A stretch of 64,000 nucleotides of DNA from Candidatus Kuenenia stuttgartensis (GTDB taxonomy: Bacteria; Planctomycetota; Planctomycetia; Pirellulales; UBA1268). Below the pieces are notes generated by a model that had not been told where the DNA came from, did not search any database, and was given only the letters and a program-made list of their open reading frames with translations. A program made the position numbers and the translations under genes. The stretch spans positions 1 to 64,000 of the forward strand of contig CAMDDJ010000010.1 of the NCBI GenBank assembly GCA_945891385.1. Reading direction: 5' to 3'. Below are positions 7,080-14,886 of the stretch, one piece after another; position 1 is the stretch's first letter; every line of letters begins with the position of its first letter.

Positions 7080-8126
7080 TCAGCCGCTCGGATGGGCCGC
7101 CACCAATTTCGCGGCGGCCGCAATCGCAGCCACCAGGCTCGTGGGCTCGGCCTGGCCCTGGCCGACGATGTCGAAGCCGGTGCCGTGGGCCACGCTCGTG
7201 CGGATGAAGGGGAGGCCGAGCGTGATGTTCACGGCCCGGTGCATCCCGAGCAATTTGATCGGGATGTGCCCCTGATCGTGATAGAGCGCTACGACCCCAT
7301 CGAACTCGCCCCGCGACGCCCGGAGGAAGAGCGTGTCGGCCGGGATGAGGCCACTTACAGCAACGCCCACCGCCGCAAGCGCCGCGACCGCGGGCGCGAC
7401 CAGCCGCGATTCCTCGTCGCCGAAGAGTCCCCCCTCGCCGCCATGCGGATTGAGGGCGGCGACCGCGATCCGCGGCGGCCGATCGAGCAGCCGGGCCAGC
7501 ACGGCCGCGAGCCGCTGCCCCGCGGCCACGATGCCAGCTGTGGAGAGCCGGGCGATCGCCGTTCGGATCGGCTCGTGGAGCGTGGCGTGAACGACCCCCA
7601 GGCCGCCGTGCTCGGTCGGCAGCCAGAGCATCATCGACACGTCGTCGTCGAGGTGGCCGCACGCCCGAGCCAGCAGTTCAGTGTGCCCCGGCACGTCGTA
7701 GCCAGCCGCATGCAGCGCCTCCTTATTGAGAGGCCCGGTCACCACCGCCGCGGCGGTGCCGCGCTGCACGTGTCCCCAGGCGGCCAGCACGGACTCGGCC
7801 GCGGCCCGGCCGCCCGCCGCTGAGATCGCGGCATCGGACAGGGTCGCCGGATCGATCCGAGGCGTGGCGGTCTCGATCACGAGCAGTTCGTCGGGCCGCG
7901 ATGGCCGAGGGTCGCCTGGATCGATCACGGTGAGCGCCCGTGACGGCAGCCCACGCCGCCGAGCCAACACCGCCTCCAAGAGCCGAGCATCGGCCACCAC
8001 CCGCAGCCGGGCCCGCTCGTGACTCGTGGAATCGCTCCAGCCCCGCGCGACGATCTCGGGCCCGATGCCCGCGGGATCACCGCAGGTCAGGAGAATCACC
8101 GGCGGCGGCTGAGGGGCATTGGGCAT
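7080..8126 (-). CDS. pdxA: 4-hydroxythreonine-4-phosphate dehydrogenase
   Basis: This 348-residue enzyme carries out the NAD-dependent oxidative decarboxylation of 4-phosphohydroxy-L-threonine in deoxyxylulose-5-phosphate-dependent pyridoxal phosphate synthesis. Visible signatures are LLTCGDPAGIGPEI at the start, VTGPLNKEAL, GHTELLARACG, AALNPHGGEGGLFGDEE and ALYHDQGHIPIKLL, which include the metal-binding histidines. It ends with LPFIRTSVAHGTGFDIVGQG. The ATG at 8126 is chosen because the family motif starts ten residues later; the upstream frame is antisense to hom. It is divergent from hom with a 168-bp spacer that presumably holds both promoters. Confidence 0.95.
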   Translation of the reverse strand: MPNAPQPPPVILLTCGDPAGIGPEIVARGWSDSTSHERARLRVVADARLLEAVLARRRGLPSRALTVIDPGDPRPSRPDELLVIETATPRIDPATLSDAAISAAGGRAAAESVLAAWGHVQRGTAAAVVTGPLNKEALHAAGYDVPGHTELLARACGHLDDDVSMMLWLPTEHGGLGVVHATLHEPIRTAIARLSTAGIVAAGQRLAAVLARLLDRPPRIAVAALNPHGGEGGLFGDEESRLVAPAVAALAAVGVAVSGLIPADTLFLRASRGEFDGVVALYHDQGHIPIKLLGMHRAVNITLGLPFIRTSVAHGTGFDIVGQGQAEPTSLVAAIAAAAKLVAAHPSG

Positions 8127-8294
8127 GGGGTCAGGGCTCCCTTTGTACCGCATGCGGCCGAGGCCCGCCCCTACGACCGGCACCACCGGCCCGCCCCCGC
8201 AGGACGAATGGGGTTTCTTTCGATCAGCACCCGGGACCGGTACGATCGGCCACGGTAGGATCGAACCCATCCCCCTGGAGCAAGTGCCGCAGCC

Positions 8295-9620
8295 ATGAGT
8301 GAACCCGTCCGTGTCGGTGTCGTCGGCCTGGGTACCGTCGGGTCGGGCGTCGTGCGGCTGCTCGTCGAGTCGGCCGATCACATTACGCGGCACGCCGGCC
8401 GGCCGATCGTGGTCGAGCGCGGGGTGGTCCGCGACCTGGAGAAGCCTCGCGACCTGCCGCTGGCTGCCGATCGAATCTCGACCGACATCCACGACGTCTC
8501 CCGCGACGAGTCGATCTCGGTCGCGGCGTTGCTTGTGGGCGGCCTGGAGCCGGCCCGCTCGATGGCGATCGACCTGCTCGAGCACGGCAAGGACGTCGTG
8601 ACCGCCAACAAGGCACTGCTCGCCGAGCATGGTCCGGAACTCTTCGACCTCGCTCGGCGGAAAGGCCGGTCCATCGCCTTCGAGGCGGCCGTGGCCGGTG
8701 GGATTCCGATCGTGGCGGCGATCGGCGAATGCCTGGCGGCCAATCGGATCGAGAGTATCCGCGGGATCCTGAACGGCACGAGCAATTTCATTCTTTCGAC
8801 CATGGAGGAGGAGGGCGCCGACTATGCCGAGGTGCTCGCCGCCGCCCAGGCCGCCGGCTATGCCGAGGCCGACCCGGCGATGGACGTCGACGGCACCGAC
8901 GCCACCCAGAAGCTCGCCATCCTGGCTCATCTAGCCTTCGGCGTGTGGGTGCCCTGGGCCGACATCCCCCGCACCGGGATCGAGCAGATCAACCAGGAAC
9001 TCATGACCTACGCCGCCGAGCTCGGCTACCGCATCCGGCTGGTCGCTGTGGCAGCCCGGGTGGACGGCCGGTTCGCGATGCGGGTGTCGCCCTCGCTCGT
9101 GAAGATCGGCACGCCGCTCGCCGAGACCCGCGGCGCCTACAACGCGGTGAGCATCGTGGGCGACGCGGTCGGAAGGATGTTTTTCCACGGCCTCGGCGCC
9201 GGGCAGATGCCGACTGCCTCGGCCGTCGTCGCCGACATCATCGACACGGTCGTCGGCCGGACTGCGATCACATTCCGCACCACCGGCGTGCTCGACACCG
9301 ACAGCCCCGCGGCCCAGATCGCCGGTGTCGAGATGCCGGAGCGGTTTTTCCTCCGGATTCCGGTTCGTGACCAGCCGGGCGTGCTGGCCGGGATCTCTGG
9401 CGTGCTCGGCCGTCATGGCATCTCGATCGCCTCGCTGATCCAGCATGAGAGCGGCACGGCGGGGCCGGTGTCGCTCGTGATCATGACCCACGCCTGCCCG
9501 CCGTCGGCGGTGCAGCAAGCCCTCGCGGACATCGACGCCTCGGCCGCGGTCGAGGGGCGGAGCGTGTGCCTGCCGGTGCTCGACGACTGGCAGCCCGCGA
9601 GCCGCAAGGCGGAGGCCTGA
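8295..9620 (+). CDS. hom: Homoserine dehydrogenase
   Basis: This 441-residue enzyme reduces aspartate semialdehyde to homoserine, the branch point to threonine and methionine. The NAD(P)-binding motif GVVGLGTVGSGVVRLL lies at residues 8-23. The catalytic domain shows VTANKALLAEHG, EAAVAGGIPIV, RGILNGTSNFILSTM and EADPAMDVDGTDATQKLAIL with the conserved substrate residues. An ACT regulatory domain follows from about residue 350 (RIPVRDQPGVLAGISGVLG), implying feedback control by an amino acid, usually threonine. It is the first gene of a plus-strand group with a phosphoglycerate-mutase-like gene 11 bp later and lysC. Confidence 0.96.
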   Translation: MSEPVRVGVVGLGTVGSGVVRLLVESADHITRHAGRPIVVERGVVRDLEKPRDLPLAADRISTDIHDVSRDESISVAALLVGGLEPARSMAIDLLEHGKDVVTANKALLAEHGPELFDLARRKGRSIAFEAAVAGGIPIVAAIGECLAANRIESIRGILNGTSNFILSTMEEEGADYAEVLAAAQAAGYAEADPAMDVDGTDATQKLAILAHLAFGVWVPWADIPRTGIEQINQELMTYAAELGYRIRLVAVAARVDGRFAMRVSPSLVKIGTPLAETRGAYNAVSIVGDAVGRMFFHGLGAGQMPTASAVVADIIDTVVGRTAITFRTTGVLDTDSPAAQIAGVEMPERFFLRIPVRDQPGVLAGISGVLGRHGISIASLIQHESGTAGPVSLVIMTHACPPSAVQQALADIDASAAVEGRSVCLPVLDDWQPASRKAEA

Positions 9621-9631
9621 GAAGGAACACC

Positions 9632-10888
9632 ATGAAGCACGTCGTCATCATTCCCGACGGTGCGGCCGACGCACCGCAGCAGTCGCTGGGCGGCAAGACG
9701 CCGTTTCAGGCTGCCCATACCCCCGCGCTCGATGCGCTCGCCGCCCGCGGCCGCGTCGGTCTCACGAACCACGTGCCCGACTCGTTGCCGCCGGGCTCCG
9801 AGGTGGCCTGCATGAGTCTCGTGGGCTACGACCCGCTCGTGTTCTTCACCGGCCGGGCCCCGATCGAGGCGGCCGCCCAGGGCATCGTGCTCGGCCCCGC
9901 CGACTTTGCCGTGCGGTGCAATCTGGTCACGATCCGCGACCGCGTGATGGACGACTTCACAGCTGGTCACGTCTCGACCGAGGAGGCGACGGCGCTCCTG
10001 GCCGCCGCCCAGGCGGGCCTGGCACGGGACTTTCCCGCGCTGGCCGCCGCCTGGCGGTTCGTGCCCGGCGTGAGCTACCGCAATCTGCTGCTCTATCGCG
10101 GCGCCGGCACCTGCGGGGCCCAGGCCGCAGAGGATGCCGCCGGCGGCGCCCCGCTCGGGGCCGATCTCCGCACGACGCCCCCGCACGACCTGATGGACAA
10201 GCCCGTCACCGACAGCTTCCCGCGGGGCACCGGGAGCCGGCTCTTGACCGAGATCATGGCCAAGAGCGCCGAATGGCTGGCCGGCCATCCGGTCAACGAG
10301 GCCCGGATCAAGGACGGGAAGCGGCCGGCCACACATGTCTGGCTCTGGGGCGCGGGAAAGGCTCCGGCCTTCGAACCGTTCACAGCGAAGTACGGCCTCT
10401 CCGGCACGATGATCACCGGCGTCGATCTGCTGCGGGGCCTGGCGGCGCTCGCCGGCTGGAAGCGGCTCGAGGTGCCCGGCGCCACGGGCTACCTCGACAC
10501 CGATTACGCCGCCAAGGGCAGGGCGGCGATCGAGGACCTTGCCACGAGCGATCTCGTCTGCGTGCATGTCGAAGCCCCCGACGAGGCCAGCCATCAGGGC
10601 GATGCAGCGGCCAAAGTGAAGGCGATCGAGGAGATCGACGCCAAGATCGTGGCCCCGCTGGCCGCCCACCTCGCGGGCCTCGGCGACCACCGAATCCTCG
10701 TCTGCCCGGACCACCCGACCTTCATCGCCACCAAGACCCACTCCCGCGGCGGCGTGCCCTTCGTGATGGCCGGTACGGGCGTGGGACACAACGGCCAGAC
10801 CACCTACGATGAGGTCGCCGCGGCCGCCAGCGGCGATGCGGTGCTCCCGGGCTGGACGCTGATGGGCGAATTTCTCCGGAGTCGGTGA
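9632..10888 (+). CDS. Archaeal-type phosphoglycerate-mutase-like protein, proposed homoserine kinase
   Basis: This 418-residue protein belongs to the alkaline-phosphatase superfamily branch related to cofactor-independent phosphoglycerate mutase (ApgM). It shows the N-terminal metal site VVIIPDGAAD, the AHTPALDALAARGRVG helix, LPPGSEVACMSLVGYDP with the nucleophile Ser, and the late VCVHVEAPDEASHQGD and VCPDHPTF motifs. It starts at the ATG at 9632 behind GAAGGA. The position between hom and lysC matches the clade proposed to replace ThrB homoserine kinase (TIGR02535), so homoserine phosphorylation is the likely role; a glycolytic mutase is the alternative. No thrB or thrC is seen nearby. Confidence 0.85.
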   Translation: MKHVVIIPDGAADAPQQSLGGKTPFQAAHTPALDALAARGRVGLTNHVPDSLPPGSEVACMSLVGYDPLVFFTGRAPIEAAAQGIVLGPADFAVRCNLVTIRDRVMDDFTAGHVSTEEATALLAAAQAGLARDFPALAAAWRFVPGVSYRNLLLYRGAGTCGAQAAEDAAGGAPLGADLRTTPPHDLMDKPVTDSFPRGTGSRLLTEIMAKSAEWLAGHPVNEARIKDGKRPATHVWLWGAGKAPAFEPFTAKYGLSGTMITGVDLLRGLAALAGWKRLEVPGATGYLDTDYAAKGRAAIEDLATSDLVCVHVEAPDEASHQGDAAAKVKAIEEIDAKIVAPLAAHLAGLGDHRILVCPDHPTFIATKTHSRGGVPFVMAGTGVGHNGQTTYDEVAAAASGDAVLPGWTLMGEFLRSR

Positions 10889-10939
10889 CGGTCAGACCCT
10901 CCGCGGCCACGCGGACCAACAGGAAAGGCGACGGCGAAG

Positions 10940-12700
10940 ATGGCACTGGTGGTGCAGAAGTTCGGCGGCACGAGCGTGGCCGACGCGGCCAAGATCATGA
11001 ACGCCGCCCGGAAGGCGATTCGCCGCCACGAGGCGGGCGATCGCGTGGTCGTGGTCGTCAGCGCGATGGGCCACCAAACCGACATCCTGGTCGACCTCGC
11101 CAAGCAGATCACCGACCGGCCCAGTGCCCGCGAGATGGACATGCTGCTCTCCACGGGGGAGCAGGTGAGCGTGGCGCTCTTCGCGATGGCGATCCACGCC
11201 CTCGGCCACAAGGCGGTGAGCCTCACCGGCGCGCAGATCGGCATCAAGACCGACAGCGTCCACGGCAAGGCCAGGATCCGCTCGATCTCGACCGACCACG
11301 TCGAGTCGCTCCTGGCCGATGGCGCGATCGTGATCGCGGCCGGGTTCCAGGGCATCGATCAAGACGGCAACATCACGACTCTCGGCCGCGGCGGCTCCGA
11401 CACGACCGCGGTGGCCCTGGCGGCCGTCCTCGGTGCCGATCTCTGCGAGATTTTCACCGACGTCGACGGCGTCTACACCACCGACCCCCGGATCCTGCCC
11501 GAAGCCCGTCGGCTGCCGGCGATCGCCTACGACGAGATGCTCGAACTCGCCAGCCTCGGGGCGGGCGTGATGCACTCGCGGTCGATCGAATTCGCCAAAA
11601 AGTTCGGCGTGCCGGTGATGGTGCGGTCGAGTTTCAAGGAGATGCCGGGCACGATGATCGTGGCAGCCGACCGGGCTCCCCAGCGGCCTGCCAGCGGCGT
11701 GGCCCTCGCCAAGGACGAGGCCCGCTTCACCCTCGAAAACGTTCCCGACGAGCCGGGGGCCAGCCATGCGGTCTTCTCGCGGCTGGCGAAGGCCGGAATC
11801 GCCGTCGACATGATCGTGCAGAACGTCGGGCAGCAGGGCAAAGCCGACATCTCGTTCACGGTGCCGGGCGACGAGGCCATGGCCGTGCGGGAGATCGTGG
11901 AGGCCGTGGGCCGCGAACTCGGGGCCGGGGGCGTCTCGTCCGACGAGGGCCTGGCGAAGGTCTCGCTCGTGGGCGTGGGCATGGCGAGCGCCGAGGGCGT
12001 GGCGGGCCGGATGTTCACGGCGCTCGCCCAGCACAAGATCAACGTGCGGATGATCACCACCAGCGAGATCAAGATCTCGGTGCTCGTGGCTCGCGACGAC
12101 GGCCCCGCGGCGGTGCAGGCGGTCCATCGGGCCTTCGGCCTCGAGTCGGCCGGCGCGAGCGACACCGCCGCAGCCGCGATCGAGGCCGGTCGGTCGAGCC
12201 CGCTCGAGGTCGTGCGCCGGCTCGAGGGCATGGAAGACCTCGCCATCGAAGACTGCGTGCTCGACGCCTCGCAGGCGCTCGTCACCTTCACCGACCTGCC
12301 CGATACACCCGGTGTGGCGGCGGAAGTGTTCGAGGAGGTGGGGCGAGCCGGCCTGTTCGTCGACATGATCGTTCAGAGCCATCCGCGGGACGGCCGGGCC
12401 GAGATCTCGTTCACCGTGCCGGCTGGCGATCGCGATAAGGCCGCCGACGTGGCGGCCCGGATCGCGGCCTCCCGCCGAGCCACCGCAGCCGATGTGCCCC
12501 ACGTGGCCAAGCTCTCGATCACGGGCGTCGGCATCCGGTCGCATGCGGGCATGGCCGACCGGCTGTTCGCCCCGCTGGCCGCCGCCGGCGTCAACGTCGA
12601 CCTCGTGAGCACGAGCGAGGTGCGGCTCAACGTGCTCGTGGCCGCGGAGCATGGCGAGCGGTCGCTGACGGTGCTCCGCCAGGCCCTCGGCCTGGCATAG
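10940..12700 (+). CDS. lysC: Aspartate kinase with duplicated ACT pairs
   Basis: This 586-residue enzyme phosphorylates aspartate in the first step of lysine, threonine and methionine synthesis. The kinase domain opens with LVVQKFGGTSVADAAKI and shows TTLGRGGSDTTAVALAA and FTDVDGVYTTDPRI, covering residues 1 to about 245. A first ACT pair begins near residue 260 (FTLENVPDEPGASHAVF) and a second near 447 (VTFTDLPDTPGVAAEVF), each followed by a VDMIVQ strand and a later V-STSEVRLNVLV-type strand. Most bacterial enzymes have one pair in about 400-450 residues; four ACT domains suggest more elaborate feedback control. It lies 51 bp after the proposed homoserine kinase. Confidence 0.95.
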   Translation: MALVVQKFGGTSVADAAKIMNAARKAIRRHEAGDRVVVVVSAMGHQTDILVDLAKQITDRPSAREMDMLLSTGEQVSVALFAMAIHALGHKAVSLTGAQIGIKTDSVHGKARIRSISTDHVESLLADGAIVIAAGFQGIDQDGNITTLGRGGSDTTAVALAAVLGADLCEIFTDVDGVYTTDPRILPEARRLPAIAYDEMLELASLGAGVMHSRSIEFAKKFGVPVMVRSSFKEMPGTMIVAADRAPQRPASGVALAKDEARFTLENVPDEPGASHAVFSRLAKAGIAVDMIVQNVGQQGKADISFTVPGDEAMAVREIVEAVGRELGAGGVSSDEGLAKVSLVGVGMASAEGVAGRMFTALAQHKINVRMITTSEIKISVLVARDDGPAAVQAVHRAFGLESAGASDTAAAAIEAGRSSPLEVVRRLEGMEDLAIEDCVLDASQALVTFTDLPDTPGVAAEVFEEVGRAGLFVDMIVQSHPRDGRAEISFTVPAGDRDKAADVAARIAASRRATAADVPHVAKLSITGVGIRSHAGMADRLFAPLAAAGVNVDLVSTSEVRLNVLVAAEHGERSLTVLRQALGLA

Positions 12701-12749
12701 TCCACGCATCGGATAGTCGCAGCGACGACCTGGCGAACCGAGCGGGGGA

Positions 12750-12827
12750 GGCTCGGGGGTCGTGAACGCTCGCGGAGCTATCGGGGCGTATCCTCGCCCG
12801 CGACGCGACCTTTGCCGCCCCCGAGCA
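12750..12827 (+). repeat. Dispersed hairpin-closed element, copy A
   Basis: A 9-bp stem (GCTCGGGGG at 12751-12759 with CCCCCGAGC at 12818-12826) encloses two smaller hairpins: GCTC-GCG-GAGC, and GGGCG-TATCCT-CGCCC at 12784-12799. Nearly the same sequence recurs on the minus strand at 59785-59861. It lies in the gap between the convergent lysC and nuclease genes. A terminator-like, REP-like or small-RNA role is possible. Confidence 0.6.
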
Positions 12828-12866
12828 AATGCGATCCGTACTGCTCGTGCGTGCTCGAAAGCCCTT

Positions 12867-13808
12867 TCAGGGCAGCCGGCCTGCATCAGCCGCCCCGATC
12901 CGGAGCATCGGCTTGAGCCGCCGGTAGGTGGCCGGCCCGATGCCCTCGACCTCGAGGAGATCGGTGAGGCGGGCGTAGGGCCGCTTCTCGATGATCCGAT
13001 TGGCGAGGGTCTCGCCGATGCCGGGCAGCCGCATGAGTTCGGCCAGCGGGGCCGCGTTGAGGTCGATCGTGACGCCGTCAGGCAGGGCGGCGGCTCCCAC
13101 GGCCGCCTGGAGTTCCCGCTCCTCGTCCCGCTCGAGCTGCCGCTCCACCGGGAGGCTGTCCCAGTCGGTGTGGGCCCAGATGCCCGCGGCCGCCGCGGCC
13201 GCCCGCAACTCGAGGTCGCCGAGCATCTCCCGGTAGTCGTCGGCCGATTCGCCGGCGAGCGTGCTGCGGCTTACCCCGAAGGCCCGGGCCAATCCTCGCG
13301 AGACGAGGTGCGGGGCCAGGTCGCGGCCATCGCCGTCGAACACGAAGGCATAGACCCGTTTGAAGCGGGCATCACCCCGGGCGTCGGCGAAGCTCGTGTG
13401 GATCGTGAATGGCCGCGCGAGAAACGACGTGGTCTCGGCGCTGGCCTGCCGGCCCAAGTCCTTGGCGAAGGCGATGGCCGCAGCTGCCTCGGGCCGAACC
13501 CTCGTGATCCCGAAATACCGCCGCTGGCTCCGGAGCCGACGGGCGTCGGTCTCGTCGGTGACATGATGCTCCAGGCAATCGACGCCGTAGAGCCGCACGG
13601 TGATCTCCTCGCCGTCCGGCAGCCGCACCCGGAAGCTGTCGCCATCAGCCCAGTCGGCCGGCACGAGCGTGCAGCCCTCGATCACCGTGAGGTCGGCCGC
13701 GGCGATGCTGTGCGAGCTGCTGGCCACCAGCCCGATCAGGAACGCCGCCGACAGGCAATGATGCCACCGCTTGAGACTCGGCCAACGCCCACGGCTGTCT
13801 GAGTTCAT
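12867..13808 (-). CDS. Exported thermonuclease-like protein with helix-hairpin-helix domain
   Basis: This 313-residue protein starts at the ATG at 13808, preceded by GGAG; a longer start at 13847 is possible. It opens with an export signal (CLSAAFLIGLVASSSHSIAAA). The body is a staphylococcal-nuclease-like domain: DGDSFRVRLPDGEEITVRLY, YGVDCLE, and RVYAFVFDGDGRDLAPHLVS-RGLAR with the family's catalytic-type residues. The last 70 residues are a ComEA-like helix-hairpin-helix pair (DLNAAPLAELMRLPGIGETL, LLEVEGIGPATYRRL), which binds DNA. The combination suggests an extracytoplasmic DNA-binding nuclease, perhaps for scavenging or uptake. It is convergent with lysC. Confidence 0.85.
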   Translation of the reverse strand: MNSDSRGRWPSLKRWHHCLSAAFLIGLVASSSHSIAAADLTVIEGCTLVPADWADGDSFRVRLPDGEEITVRLYGVDCLEHHVTDETDARRLRSQRRYFGITRVRPEAAAAIAFAKDLGRQASAETTSFLARPFTIHTSFADARGDARFKRVYAFVFDGDGRDLAPHLVSRGLARAFGVSRSTLAGESADDYREMLGDLELRAAAAAAGIWAHTDWDSLPVERQLERDEERELQAAVGAAALPDGVTIDLNAAPLAELMRLPGIGETLANRIIEKRPYARLTDLLEVEGIGPATYRRLKPMLRIGAADAGRLP

Positions 13809-13933
13809 CGTGACTCCATTCCTGCGAGACATCTGCGGCACAACCATCGCTTGCTAGGATATCGTCGTCGGCCGCCGGGCGGAGCCTATGAAGGCAGCGG
13901 CAGGGGCACGGCCGAGGGGAGCGGGCAGGCGGC

Positions 13934-14161
13934 ATGGATCAATCCAGCATCAACCAGGCCGAGTGGCGGAATGCCGACAACTGGTCCGGCGGGTTCTATT
14001 TCAGCAAGCGCGACAGCCGCACCTGGGTGCCCAAGCAGATTCCGGCGATGGGGTGGACCCTCAACATCGGAACCCCCGCAGGTGCAGCCTGGATGATGGG
14101 CCTGCTTGTCGGCCTGCCGATCTTCATTGTGATCGTGATGGGGCTCACCCTGAACCGCTGA
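13934..14161 (+). CDS. Small membrane protein (DUF5808-like)
   Basis: This 75-residue protein has a cytoplasm-type N-terminus with the pattern NWSGGFYFSKRDSRTWVPKQ, a short GWTLNIGTP motif, and a single C-terminal transmembrane helix (AAWMMGLLVGLPIFIVIVMG). The aromatic-rich W-GG-FYF...WVPK...GWTLN pattern resembles DUF5808. Function is unknown. It lies 38 bp upstream of another membrane protein gene on the same strand and may be co-transcribed with it. Confidence 0.65.
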   Translation: MDQSSINQAEWRNADNWSGGFYFSKRDSRTWVPKQIPAMGWTLNIGTPAGAAWMMGLLVGLPIFIVIVMGLTLNR

Positions 14162-14199
14162 CCCCGGCGGAACGATCCTGACCCGGTGAATTCGACACC

Positions 14200-14886
14200 A
14201 TGACTGCTGCAGCCCGGGTACCGACTCCGCGAGGCCTGATCGAGGTGGAGATCGAGCCGCTCAACTCCCACGCACTCCTCCAGACACCTCTGCCGCCGAA
14301 GGTGTGGACCACGAGTGGTCGTTGCGTGCTCGAGTGCAACCGCGGGCTGAGGCAACTGGGCCTGGTCTTCCTGGCGAGCGTGGGATGGCTGGTGGGATCG
14401 ACGACGGGATGGCCGCAACCACATTCAGCGATGTTCCTGGGACTCGGACTGCTGGTTCTCCCCAGCGTGGCGATCGTGATGATCGCCGCCCAGTCGCAAT
14501 GGGTGTTCGACCGGACGGCCGGGGTCTACCGCCGGACCTCGCTCTCGGACTCCAAGGAGTGGCCGCTCGACCAGATCGTCGCCGTGCAGACGACGTTTGG
14601 CGGAAACCATCAGGCGGCCGCCGCGGGAGGCGATGGACTGGCCAGCGGCCTCCAGGTTGAATGTTTCCAGTTGAATCTTGTCATCGACAACGGCGCGGCA
14701 CGAGGGGCGCGGAAGAACCTCGTGAACCTTCCCGATCGGGCGTTCGTCGTCCGAGCCGGCCAGGCATTGGCTGACTACCTCGCGGTGCCCTGGCTCGACG
14801 CGATCGACACGGTTCGGGCCGCCGAATCGTTGCCGCCGCGCGGCACGGGGGGTATCGTGATGGGCGACGTCCGGCGGAGCGGATGA
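14200..14886 (+). CDS. Unrecognised membrane protein with two adjacent helices
   Basis: This 228-residue protein has a hydrophilic start (IEVEIEPLNSHALLQTP) and two central transmembrane helices (LGLVFLASVGWLVGS and FLGLGLLVLPSVAIVMIAA). A beta-rich cytoplasmic tail follows (WVFDRTAGVYRRTSLSDSKE, DQIVAVQTTFGG), in the style of PH-like membrane-associated domains. No family was recognised with confidence. Its stop overlaps the next start by four bases (ATGA at 14883-14886), suggesting translational coupling to the GH13-type gene, though the latter may start 42 bp later. Confidence 0.6.
   Translation: MTAAARVPTPRGLIEVEIEPLNSHALLQTPLPPKVWTTSGRCVLECNRGLRQLGLVFLASVGWLVGSTTGWPQPHSAMFLGLGLLVLPSVAIVMIAAQSQWVFDRTAGVYRRTSLSDSKEWPLDQIVAVQTTFGGNHQAAAAGGDGLASGLQVECFQLNLVIDNGAARGARKNLVNLPDRAFVVRAGQALADYLAVPWLDAIDTVRAAESLPPRGTGGIVMGDVRRSG

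Noticed and set aside
5868-7823. Plus-strand frame of about 650 codons across glpD and pdxA
   Set aside because: It crosses two well-supported opposite-strand genes and their spacer, so it is a composition artefact.
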